A stretch of 64,000 nucleotides of DNA from Ichthyophis bannanicus (taxonomy: Eukaryota; Chordata; Amphibia; Gymnophiona; Ichthyophiidae). Under the pieces are notes generated by a model. That model saw only the letters and a program-made list of their open reading frames with translations, had not been told where the DNA came from and did not search any database. The position numbers and the translations under genes are program-made. How positions within the stretch are numbered: the stretch's first letter is position 1; each line of letters begins with the position of its first letter. Of this stretch, positions 52,801 through 61,581 are shown piece by piece. The stretch spans positions 399,485,440 through 399,549,439 of the forward strand of contig CM066039.1 of NCBI GenBank assembly GCA_033557465.1, given 5' to 3'.

Positions 52801-53144
52801 CAAGTTTACTCCAAGGTAGCTTCATACTCTCGATGACAGCAGACACCCGGTCATACAAATCTTCTCCCCGTGTTTTTCCTTTAACTGGCTCCATGGCCAA
52901 AAACTCCTCTGTTATTTCAAAACTGTCGCTAATCCCTCGGATAAAAATTAAGAGCTGAGCTGTGTCTTTTATGTCTGTACTTTCGTCCAGTGCTAGCGAA
53001 TATACTTTAAAGGACTCTGCAATATTATTTAACTTGTTTGTTATGTCTTCATCAATCAGTTCCACACAATGAGTCACTGTCCTGCGTGATAAACTGAGTT
53101 TTTCAAACTTGTCTTTGCTCTCTGGACACAAAAGACCTGCGGTC

Positions 53145-54591
53145 TGTCAGACGGCTGCCTGGGTGAGAATCTTCACAGTCTTGTCAAGTGCATATTTCTA
53201 TATGATTTGCAAGGTATTGTGGGCAATGTAGTTCATTCACACCAGACACAGCTGCTGACAATAATTTAGTTGTGCTCTTGGGTAAAGCCAATAAGATATT
53301 TATTTATGGGGTTATTTCTCCCAACACAGATATGCTTGGTAGCACATAAATTAGGTTACTTGCTTTCAGTGTTAACTTGGAAAAACAAAGTTAAAATCAG
53401 GAAAACAACAAATGAAAAGCCACAAAGCAAGAAACAAACTGTTCTTTTCAGGTTAACTTCTGATTACTTCCCACATAGATACAGAAGTGATTCTCTCCTA
53501 GCTCACAAGCAATTAGGTAAGACTTAATTGCTAGCAGTTACCAGCTGAAACCCCTTAGCTGGCTTGCCTTCCACTGTGTGGGTCAAATCCTGCTTCAGGA
53601 GCTTTTCTGAGTAGATTAAAGAACAAATTTGTATTTCTTTGTGATGGTTGCTGTACTTTATAACAGAAAGTTACCAACGGAGTTTAGATAGAGAACAGTC
53701 CATATAAACAGGATCTTCATCTGCTATTATTCCCCCTTGATCAACAAGCATGGGTTCAATATCATGGATTGGCACAGATGAATCTCTCAATGGAGCACTT
53801 TCAGGAGAATACTTGTTTCCCTGCTGTCTTTCAAGGTTATAGCTAGGGCATAGATCAGTGTTCATACCTGAGCTTCCATTGCTGTTAGAGTTTCTCTCTA
53901 TATAGCCTGGCCAGTATGTAGTCCAGTTCTTAAGTCCAGCCTTCCAATCCAGATCCCTGGACACTGGATCTCTCTTCACATACCTTCTGGCACGGGTCTT
54001 AGGGTCCCTTCCACGTGCAGCCGTCTCCCTCACAGGTAGCGTCTGGAGATTCCTAGCTCTGCAGCACCATTCCTCTGGCTTTCCCCAGTCCAATGGTGTA
54101 TGCTGGCCCTTGGAATACCTCCCAGTATACGTACTGCTTTTGACTCTTCTAGACCTCTTTCTTCCAGAGGGTCTCTTTCCCTCTCTGTCCGTCCGGTTTG
54201 GCTTCTGCTTCTGATAATCCTTCAGATGAAACTGAGGATAATTCTCTGGATATCCAAGGTGAACATGAAGATGATCATCTGTAGAATAAACTATACCTTT
54301 ATTCTGCCTAGATGAGTGCTCTTCCTTAACACAGCGCAGCTGTGCTGAATCAGGCCCTGCCCTTTGAGATGAGTGCTTAGGGATTACCTCATAGCCCTCC
54401 TGATTGAACACACGTTTCCCCACTTCAGCTCCTCTAATGGCTGTTGGAAACCTGGTGCATTCTGGGACTGGTAGTCTTTTATGGGAAAATTCTGTTTTCT
54501 TAATTCTACCAGAACTGACAGGTTGCTTGTTCAGAGTCACTTCACCTTTTCTATAGCTCCTTCCTGAGCTATGATAAGCTTCCTTATCACA
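53145..54591 (-). repeat. Gypsy-C 3' LTR
   Basis: 1447 bp, TGTGATAAGGAAGC to CGTCTGACA on the minus strand. Differs from the 5' LTR by an 18-bp in-frame gap in the coding part (near 54165), one extra G in a run near 53310 and a few substitutions. Confidence 0.95.
53671..54591 (-). CDS. LTR-encoded Pol C-terminal extension of Gypsy-C
   Basis: 306 codons continue the frame that follows RNase H (ARNNLSRGV-type text, here VRNNLSRGV) through the polypurine tract into the LTR (C-D-K-E-A) without a stop. Basic clusters: KQKPNRTDREGKRPSGRKR and KTRARRYVKRD. Residues about 210-250 (RDLDWKAGLKNWTTYWPGY, SSGMNTD) align with the Gypsy-A extension. It ends DIEPMLVDQGG ... YMDCSLSKLRW, with the last Cys of the motif replaced. 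No known domain. The open frame in both LTRs argues that it was coding until recently. Confidence 0.8.
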   Translation of the reverse strand, partial: CDKEAYHSSGRSYRKGEVTLNKQPVSSGRIKKTEFSHKRLPVPECTRFPTAIRGAEVGKRVFNQEGYEVIPKHSSQRAGPDSAQLRCVKEEHSSRQNKGIVYSTDDHLHVHLGYPENYPQFHLKDYQKQKPNRTDREGKRPSGRKRSRRVKSSTYTGRYSKGQHTPLDWGKPEEWCCRARNLQTLPVRETAARGRDPKTRARRYVKRDPVSRDLDWKAGLKNWTTYWPGYIERNSNSNGSSGMNTDLCPSYNLERQQGNKYSPESAPLRDSSVPIHDIEPMLVDQGGIIADEDPVYMDCSLSKLRW

Positions 54592-56160
54592 TACCCCCCT
54601 GCTTAAGTTATTACGGACTGGTGTAACTGGTGAAACTTCTTCTCTATAGTCCGTAATACGGGAAAGGGCATCCGCATTCTTGTGTAACTTCCCAGCACGA
54701 TGTTCAACTTGAAAATCAAATGCCTGTAAGGCCATCTACCAGCGTGTCAACCTGGCATTGTGGTTCTTCATTTGCTGCAACCACTTAAGTGGGGCATGGT
54801 CTGTGACCAACTGGAACTTTCTCCCTGTAAGGTAAAACCTTAACGCCTCCACTGACCACTTGATAGCTAAACATTCTTTTTCTATTGTGGAATACTTTTG
54901 TTCAGCCGGTGACAACTTCCTGCTCAGGTACATCACAGGATGCTCCTCCCCTTCATGACACTGGGATAGAACCGCTCCTAGCCCTACATCCGATGCATCC
55001 GTTTGAACCAAAAAGGGTTTCTTGAAGTCCACCCCTTTCAGTACCGGTCCTGTACACAATTTTTCTTTTAAGACTGAAAACGCTTTTTCAGCTTCAGGTG
55101 TCCACTTTAGCTGGTTTGGACAATTCTTCCGCAGCATATCCGTGAAAATTGCACTTTTCTCTGCGAATTGCGGTATAAACCTGTGGTAGTATCCAATAAG
55201 TCCTAAGAAACTTCTTAGTTGTTTCTTTGTTGTTGGAGGAGGAAAATTCCTGATGCTATCTACTTTACTCATTAGAGGTTTAATTTTTCCTCTTCCCACT
55301 AGGTGGCCCAGGTATTTTACCTCCCTATTTGCAAAGGCACACTTCTTCGGGTTTAAAGTGATTCCCGCTTGCTTCATGGAGCACAAGACTGCCCTGATCC
55401 TCTTTAGATGCTCCGCCCAGGTGTTACTATGGATTATGACATCATCCATATATGCAAAAACATAATTTTGGTGGGGTCGAAGTACCTGATCCACTAACCT
55501 TTGGCAGGTAGCCACTGCTCCATGCAGTCCGAAAGGCATCCTCTTGAACTGGAAAAGGCCAACGGGGGTGCTGAACGCAGTCTTCGGCTTCGACTCCCTG
55601 GTTAGAGGGATTTGCCAATATCCTTTTGTCATATCAAGGGTGGTTAAGTATTGAGCCTATCCCAGCTGGTCCAACAGCTCTTCAATTCTTGGCATTGGAT
55701 ATGCATCAAAAACTGATATGGCGTTTACCTGCCGGAAGTCAATACAAAATCTTAAAGATCCATCAGGCTTCGGCACCAGGACTATGGGGCTATTCCAGGT
55801 ACTCTTTGACTCCTCTATTACTCCCATGTCCAACATCTCCTGGACTTGTGCCACTACTTCCTGTCTCTTGGCTTCAGGCAAGCGGTATGGCCTTTGACGA
55901 ACTAATTTCCCAGGTGGAGTTATTATTTCATGGGCAACCAAATGTGTCTCCCCAGGTATGGGTGTCAACACATCTGGAAACTCTTTGAGCAATTTCCTAA
56001 TTTCTTCCTGTTGTACCACTGTCAGGTCCTCACCTATTTGGGGCTCTGATTTTTCTTTACAATCAGATACCTGGGGTCCCAAATCTTCCTCCTCATTCAC
56101 CTCCCTCTCTCGGGCACAGGTGGCAGCTAGGCTTTTAACCCCTTTGACATCAGTAGAACC
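54592..56160 (-). pseudogene. Gypsy-C reverse transcriptase and RNase H
   Basis: 56160-55657: [13 protein letters not shown], then [19 protein letters not shown] and [17 protein letters not shown], then TAG where Gypsy-B has CAG. 55632-54736: TLDMTKGYWQIPL, MPFGLHGAVATCQ, FAYMDDVIIH (catalytic YMDD, about 55450), FLVQTDASDVGLGAVLSQ, STIEKECLAIKW, VTDHAPLKWLQQ. A TAG replaces TAC at about 54733. The frame then continues with MALQAFDFQVEHRAGKLH and NADALSR to the LTR. All catalytic residues of RT and RNase H are kept. Only stops break it. Confidence 0.9.
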
Positions 56161-56560
56161 AAAGCCTTTGGTTCCACGTTCAGAATTCTCCAGGGATGTG
56201 ACCTCCTCCACAGGTGGAAAACCCAGCCTCTCACAGATCAATTGGGCAATTCTGTCTCCTGTCTTCACGTGATAATCATTCTGTCCAAAATTAAATAACA
56301 GAACTTTAATATTGCCCCTTTAATCGGGATCAATTACTCCCGCACCCACATCGATGAAATATTTAAGGGCTAATCCGGACCTTGGGGCTACTCTCCCATA
56401 GCATCCAATAGGTATTTCCACTTGGAGACCAGTGTCCACCAGGGCTCTCCCTTGGCTAGGGCACAGTCACATTTTCTATGCTGCACAGGTCAAACCCAGC
56501 AGCTTGAGGGGTTGCCCGCTTAGGAGCTTGGGCCTTCTCTGTGACCCTATGGTACTTTAG
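56150..56560 (-). pseudogene. Gypsy-C dUTPase domain
   Basis: Five dUTPase motifs are visible on the minus strand: ATPQAAGFDLCS (about 56515), DTGLQVEIP with [15 protein letters not shown] codons (about 56425-56385), VGAGVIDPD followed by TAA in place of a Tyr codon (about 56322), [15 protein letters not shown] (about 56255) and [10 protein letters not shown] (about 56165). It lies between protease and RT. A frame break near 56460 and the TAA inactivate it. Confidence 0.85.
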
Positions 56561-57118
56561 GACGAATGTCTGCTTTGGGGTAGCTTGGTCTTCTGGATGC
56601 TTAACCATCTTTTTAGCTGGGGTCTGAGGACTTCCAAATAAAGGCCCGGGAGCTATTACCATTAAACCTTCTCCCTCCTTCTTTCCTAGTCCTTCCACTA
56701 GACCCTGCATAAATCTTGGCCAGTCTCTTCCTAGAACCAAATCAAAGGGTAGCCTAGGCACCACTGCTAACAGGACTTCCTCTTGTTCCCCCAGGCACTT
56801 AACCTTTAGCCTATAGGTGGGATATGATGTTGCAGCACCATGAATGCATCTGATGTGAACTTGGCTTTCAGGGGTTCTAGGCACAAATCCTTCTTGGGCC
56901 TCTATCCTCTTCCAAAGCCTTTTTGACATCATACTCTGGTTTGCCCCAGAGTCTAACAAAGCATTTGTGGTAATTCCTTGCACATCAACCATCAAAAGAA
57001 ATCCTTCTTTGGGCTGTTTTAAATCCACCCCCATTAAGCTAGTGTGTGTCTGGCATCTCTTTTTTAAATGTCCCCATTTTCCACACTTAAAACATTTCTT
57101 TCTATTCCACTGTGTCAT
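56561..57118 (-). pseudogene. Gypsy-C zinc knuckle and protease
   Basis: KKCFKCGKWGHLKKRCQTHT gives a complete CCHC knuckle (about 57100-57060), followed by LLMVDVQGITTNALLDSGAN with the DSG active site (about 56955) and PFDLVLGRDWPRF (about 56735). The second position after DSG-A is Asn, where Gypsy-A and Gypsy-B have Asp. The frame stays open into the dUTPase start. It is joined to gag through a break at about 57140. Confidence 0.85.
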
Positions 57119-57154
57119 CTGGTTTGATACAGTACATTCATTTTCAGAAACATT

Positions 57155-58194
57155 TTAAATTATTTTCTTTTCTGATACAGCACATCTTGCCTCAGTACCA
57201 ATCTTCAGAGGGCCATCCATTCTATGGCAAGCCTGCGTGGCTTCCAAGAATCTCTCTGCTAGCATGGTTGCCTCTCCAAGATTTTGGCAATTTTGCTGTA
57301 TAAGGAAAGTGTGCAAATCTTTAGGGACCGCAGACATAAATTGTTCGAGCATTATAATGTCTAATAACATTTCTACCGTCTTTTGCTCAGGCTCCAACCA
57401 TTTTACAGCTAAACCTCTGATTCTCTGACTCAGAGCCCTGGGTGTTTCACCCACTCTCAATGTAACAGCTGTAAACATTCGCCTATACTCTGAAATAGAC
57501 AAACCTAGGCGATCTCTAATAGCAGCCTTTACATCCTTATAATTCAAAGCCTGGGCTGCTGGCATTGCTCTGTAAGCTGCAAGCGCCTCTCCAGTTAATG
57601 AGGCTGCCAGCCTTACTGCCCACTGGGTCTCTGGCCATGCTAATGCTTGTGCCACTCTTTCAAAAGACTCTAGAAAATCATCAACATTATCATCTGGAGT
57701 TAGCTTCCCAAAACTAAATGCCCCAATCCCTTGATTGAGTCCCACACTGTCCACATGTGGTGTACCAGTATTTACTGCTGGTCTTGCATCTGTTAGAACA
57801 TAAGAACATAAGATATGCCATACTGGGTCAGACCAAGGTCCATCAAGCCCAGTATTCTGTTTCCAACAGTGGCCAATCTAGGTCATACGTACCTAGCAGT
57901 TTCCCCAAGGGACACAGGTTCCACAATGCTTGTATTGGTTCAAGCATTGATATCCTGGGTCCCTTCTTAATAATGGTTTATGGACCTTTCCTCCAGGAAC
58001 TTGTCCAAACCTTTTTTAAACCCAGCTACACTAACACTTTGGTTCTTCAGCTCAACTAGGGCTTGCACCAGATCAAGCACTGGCCTCTGCTGGTCCATTA
58101 AGGCTCTCATAGCAGTGTCCTGAGCCTGCTGTGCTAGCTCCTGCTGCCTGCTGAACTGGGCTGCCATCCACTGAGCTAGTTCCTTTGAATCCAT
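57155..58194 (-). pseudogene. gag: Gypsy-C gag, split by a CR1 tail
   Basis: ATG at 58194 (MDSKELAQWMAAQFSRQQEL) to about 58041, then the CR1 tail, then 57795-57155 with GIGAFSFGKLTPDDNVDDFL, ALAWPETQWAVRLAASLTGE and the capsid end. Very close to Gypsy-A gag. A stop at about 57155, just before the zinc knuckle, is probably a recent mutation. Confidence 0.85.
57796..58040 (-). mobile_element. CR1 family 2, 3' end in Gypsy-C gag
   Basis: About 245 bp. The minus strand gives the last ORF2 codons (SVAGFKKGLDKFLEERSINH) and the 3' UTR ending TCTTATGTTCTTATGTTC, the same as 44820-45046. The youngest layer in this stack. Confidence 0.85.
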
Positions 58195-58516
58195 CTTGAA
58201 CCCTGTAAGAAAATACAAAGAAAAAAAACACAGTGCACCACCTTCCAAACAGGTGTGTTTTTTCTACTTTTTTTTTTTTTTTCAATTACCCCTGTGCTTA
58301 CTCCCATCCACCACTAGACATGCCCAGGTACTTATTACCTTGTGCTAGTGATGAATCCAGCTCTGCACAGGGTCTTTTCCTCCTGGGACATCCACTTCTC
58401 CTCCAAAGTGCAGTTGAGGGAAAATCTTTTTTTCCAGCTTTAAACTTGAACTGTAGTTGTAATCCTCAGCAAGTAAATCCCCTTTGTGCAAAAGCAATCC
58501 GAAAAACTACGCCATT

Positions 58517-59980
58517 TGTCGGACGGCTGCCTGGGTGAGAATCTTCACAGTCTTGTCAAGTGCATATTTCTATATGATTTGCAAGGTATTGTGGGCAATG
58601 TAGTTCATTCACACCAGACACAGCTGCTGACAATAATTTAGTTGTGCTCTTGGGTAAAGCCAATAAGATATTTATTTATGGGTTATTTCTCCCAACACAG
58701 ATATGCTTGGTAGCACATAAATTAGGTTACTTGCTTTCAGTGTTAACTTGGAAAAACAAAGTTAAAATCAGGAAAACAACAAATGAAAAGCCACAAAGCA
58801 AGAAACAAACTGTTCTTTTCAGGTTAACTTCTGATTACTTCCCACATAGATACAGAAGTGATTCTCTCCTAGCTCACAAGCAATTAGGTAAGGCTTAATT
58901 GCTAGCAGTTACCAGCTGAAACCCCTTAGATAGCTTGCCTTCCACTGTGTGGGTCAAATCCTGCTTCAGGAGCTTTTCTGAGTAGATTAAAGAACAAATT
59001 TGTATTTCTTTGTGATGGTTGCTGTACTTTATAACAGAAAGTTACCAACGGAGTTTAGATAGAGAACAGTCCATATAAACAGGATCTTCATCTGCTATTA
59101 TTCCCCCTTGATCAACAAGCATGGGTTCAATATCATGGATTGGCACAGATGAATCTCTCAATGGAGCACTTTCAGGAGAATACTTGTTTCCCTGCTGTCT
59201 TTCAAGGTTATAGCTAGGGCATAGATCAGTGTTCATACCTGAGCTTCCATTGCTGTTAGAGTTTCTCTCTATATAGCCTGGCCAGTATGTAGTCCAGTTC
59301 TTATGTCCAGCCTTCCAATCCAGATCCCTGGACACTGGATCTCTCTTCACATACCTTCTGGCACGGGTCTTAGGGTCCCTTCCACGTGCAGCCGTCTCCC
59401 TCACAGGTAGCGTCTGGAGATTCCTAGCTCTGCAGCACCATTCCTCTGGCTTTCCCCAGTCCAATGGTGTATGCTGGCCCTTGGAATACCTCCCAGTATA
59501 CGTACTGCTTTTGACTCTTCTAGACCTCTCAAAGGCTTTTCTCCTCTTTCTTCCAGAGGGTCTCTTTCCCTCTCTGTCCGTCCGGTTTGGCTTCTGCTTC
59601 TGATAATCCTTCAGATGAAACTGAGGATAATTCTCTGGATATCCAAGGTGATCATGAAGATGATCATCTGTAGAATAAACTATACCTTTATTCTGCCTAG
59701 ATGAGTGCTCTTCCTTAACACAGCGCAGCTGTGCTGAATCAGGCCCTGCCCTTTGAGATGAGTGCTTAGGGATTACCTCATAGCCCTCCTGATTGAACAC
59801 ACGTTTCCCCACTTCAGCTCCTCTAATGGCTGTTGGAAACCTGGTGCATTCTGGGACTGGTAGTCTTTTATGGGAAAATTCTGTTTTCTTAATTCTACCA
59901 GAACTGACAGGTTGCTTGTTCAGAGTCACTTCACCTTTTCTATAGCTCCTTCCTGAGCTATGATAAGCTTCCTTATCACA
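58517..59980 (-). repeat. Gypsy-C 5' LTR
   Basis: 1464 bp. The extra 18 bp (near 59530) add six codons with no frame change. Followed on the minus strand by AA and TGGCGTAGTT, the start of the primer-binding site. Confidence 0.95.
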
Positions 59981-60274
59981 GGTCTCTATCATGCATTCTT
60001 TCAAAAACTCTCCTTCAGAGAGGGGTTTACTAGCTTTTGCTAATTTGAATGAGAGCATAAAACTTGCTTTGGTACTTGACTCTTGAATCGCAGTTTGTCT
60101 GTGAAATAAATTTTGCTGAGCCTGTAATTTAGCCATCAACCTCCGAACTGTAGACCCCCGTTCTTGGGGCGACTGCTTGTTAGCATAGTTAGCATGCTTC
60201 ATGGCAAAATGACGGCTGATATTATATTCTTTGAAAACCGCAACAGTTTCCTGGCATATGAGACATACAGCCAT
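59042..60274 (-). CDS. Chimeric frame: hAT zinc-finger part joined to the LTR-encoded extension
   Basis: 410 codons. Residues 1-98 are hAT transposase N-terminus (MAVCLICQETVAVF, SRHFAMKHANYANK). At 59980 the frame passes, by the position of the insertion, in frame into the 5' LTR (C-D-K-E-A...) and runs to its stop at 59042. It joins a BED-like finger to the basic extension with the DIEPM...MDCSL end. Both parts come from selfish DNA. Expression from the hAT promoter is possible but not shown. The hAT start codon upstream is out of frame, so translation would have to begin at the internal Met. Confidence 0.6.
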   Translation of the reverse strand: MAVCLICQETVAVFKEYNISRHFAMKHANYANKQSPQERGSTVRRLMAKLQAQQNLFHRQTAIQESSTKASFMLSFKLAKASKPLSEGEFLKECMIETCDKEAYHSSGRSYRKGEVTLNKQPVSSGRIKKTEFSHKRLPVPECTRFPTAIRGAEVGKRVFNQEGYEVIPKHSSQRAGPDSAQLRCVKEEHSSRQNKGIVYSTDDHLHDHLGYPENYPQFHLKDYQKQKPNRTDREGKRPSGRKRRKAFERSRRVKSSTYTGRYSKGQHTPLDWGKPEEWCCRARNLQTLPVRETAARGRDPKTRARRYVKRDPVSRDLDWKAGHKNWTTYWPGYIERNSNSNGSSGMNTDLCPSYNLERQQGNKYSPESAPLRDSSVPIHDIEPMLVDQGGIIADEDPVYMDCSLSKLRW

Positions 60275-60884
60275 TGATCGGACTTCCGTTAAAAAAATAT
60301 TTTGCTATCCATTCCTTATTAAACACTCTGCATTCACTGTCCACTTTTCTTTTCTTTGCCCCACTCATTTTGGGATTCTGCACTACACTAGCCAGCCATC
60401 GCGAGATTACGCTGCGTCCTCTAGAAAGTGAGGTGAATAAATGAATAAATTAGCTAGCGCTCCGCGGGCCAGATTAAAAGGTCCGCGGGCCGTAGTTTGC
60501 CCATTCCTGCTATAGAAAGAGTGCTTACCAAAAGTCCTGTTGCATATTTGCCAGACCGGGTATAGCCAGGCTGGAGAGCCTTAGGAAGAAGTTCTGAAGT
60601 AAAACCAGGAATATATGGGGAAAGCTTAGGGGCCACAGATATCTCAGCAGAACAAGAGGCTATGCAGATAGACCCTGCTGAACCTGACCCTTTGCTAACT
60701 GAATGCCCTATGGACTGTACGTTTTGTTGTACTGGGAGTTTAGAATCCTTGAGAGAAATATAGCATGCAGGATATACTTTGGAAACACAGTTTTGTTTGA
60801 CAAGCTGAAAGAAGAAGCATTGCTTTTGTTTGTATAACCTGTTTTGTTGGAACCCTGCATAACTAACAAAGACTGTGAAGCATA

Positions 60885-61313
60885 TTCTAATATTCTAATC
60901 ATCCCTAAAGCAGCGACAAAATGCCTATCAGTGACATCCAACAGGGCTTTCAGATTCTATGCCCCTAAATGCTGGAACGCTCTACCCCCAGAAATTCGTG
61001 CTATCACTGATCTATCCCTTTTCAGAAAGGCACTCAAATCCCACCTCTTCCCCCAATATTACTTAACCAACTAACCAATCTTGATCACTACCCAAACTAA
61101 GAACAAATCCTGTCATGTATACTTGTAAATACTCTTGTAAATAGTTGCAGAAATGACTTCCCATGTTTTATCCAAGTTCTCTGACCTTGTTCTCTGTAAA
61201 ACCAAACAGTTTATTCATTATGGTATGTTGTTATATTGTGAACCGCGCTGATGCTGAATAGAGCGGTATATAAGAGCCTGTAATAAATAAATAAATAAAT
61301 AAATAAATAAATA
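60885..61313 (+). mobile_element. L2 3' end in LTR-E
   Basis: Codes FRFYAPKCWNALPPEIRAI and FRKALKSHLFPQYYL, stop, 3' UTR, the stem ACCGCGCT / AGAGCGGT (61242-61267) and an AAATA tail with six units. This copy links the L2 C-terminal codons with the stem-loop tail in one piece. Confidence 0.85.
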
Positions 61314-61581
61314 TCCAAGTTTTTGACCTATGTAAATACCTTATGTGAAAATCCTGAACAAGGTGGAAATCCTGTTGTCTTCATTTGAACCTTTTGTGCA
61401 TTAAGGGAATAAAACCCTATACTTTACCATTCACATGGCTTACACAACTATTCATTATGAAGAAAGGGACTACTAGTACCAGAAGGCTTCTGGGCTAACA
61501 AAAGTTTCTACCTTCAATACAACAATAATGTCCACCCTGACCTTTAAGCACGTGGCTAAAGGGATGGGGTTGTGACAATAC

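Larger units (their letters stand above)
53145..59980 (-). mobile_element. Gypsy-C: Ty3/Gypsy element with dUTPase, RT and RNase H, no integrase
   Basis: Both LTRs (53145-54591 and 58517-59980) are complete and nearly identical, with GGTC duplications at 53141-53144 and 59981-59984. It is inserted in the hAT transposase codons. On the minus strand: LTR, primer-binding site (58513 downward), gag, zinc knuckle and protease, dUTPase, RT, RNase H, polypurine tract (54604-54592), LTR. Integrase sequence is absent. gag carries a CR1 insertion, and dUTPase and RT/RNase H carry stops. Confidence 0.95.
51793..60368 (-). pseudogene. hAT transposase, related to GTF2IRD2/ZBED-type proteins
   Basis: Starts at ATG 60368 (MSGAKKRKVDSECRVFNKEW). 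One extra base in an A run at 60291-60297 shifts the frame before the zinc-finger-like part (CLICQETVAVFKEYNISRHF). It reads to ECMIET at 59985, where Gypsy-C begins, and resumes at 53140 with AGLLCPESKDKF. The catalytic region follows (YSLALDESTDIKDTAQLL with DEST; NVTTDGSPNLTGKN; FLHCIIHQESLC; VRWLSLGKV). A 1-base shift in a C run near 52215 and a TGA near 51797 break the hATC dimerisation domain (FGSTYVCEQTFSIMN, TDQHLRSIL). Without these few changes it would be complete, so it is a fairly recent copy. Confidence 0.9.
51493..60509 (-). mobile_element. hAT transposon with transposase gene, split by Gypsy-C
   Basis: Ends CAGGGGTGGGCAAACTTT at 51493 and, at the right on the opposite strand, CAGGAATGGGCAAACTAC at 60509. 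An exact 8-bp duplication CTATAGAA lies at 51485-51492 and 60510-60517. Without Gypsy-C and its duplicated GGTC it is 2177 bp, mostly transposase. Confidence 0.95.
50816..60763 (+). pseudogene. LTR-encoded extension in LTR-E, split by the hAT
   Basis: Opens C-D-E-A-D at the first LTR base. Arg/Lys/Glu-rich text (KLQKEVFRKDRRRTGR) runs to 51484, with a stop at 51079. It continues after the hAT at 60518 and ends EAMQIDPAEPDPLL, CPMDCTFCCTGSLESLREI with TAG at 60761. Aligns along its length with the LTR-F version, including the CEP block at about 51330. Confidence 0.68.
50816..61577 (+). repeat. Solo LTR-E, split by the hAT element and an L2 tail
   Basis: Starts TGTGATGAAGCAGAC at 50816 and ends GTTGTGACA at 61577, between exact ATAC duplications (50812-50815 and 61578-61581). 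LTR sequence itself: 50816-51492, 60518-60884 and about 61314-61577. Same family as LTR-F. The hAT (with Gypsy-C) and an L2 tail are inserted in it. Confidence 0.87.

Noticed and set aside
57796..58040. Novel gag domain in Gypsy-C
   Set aside because: The segment matches the CR1 3' end at 44820-45046 and is absent from Gypsy-A gag. It is an insertion.
51793..60368. Domesticated host gene of the GTF2IRD2/ZBED type
   Set aside because: It has exact terminal repeats and an 8-bp duplication, two frameshifts, one stop and a Gypsy insertion, so it is a transposon copy and not a host gene.
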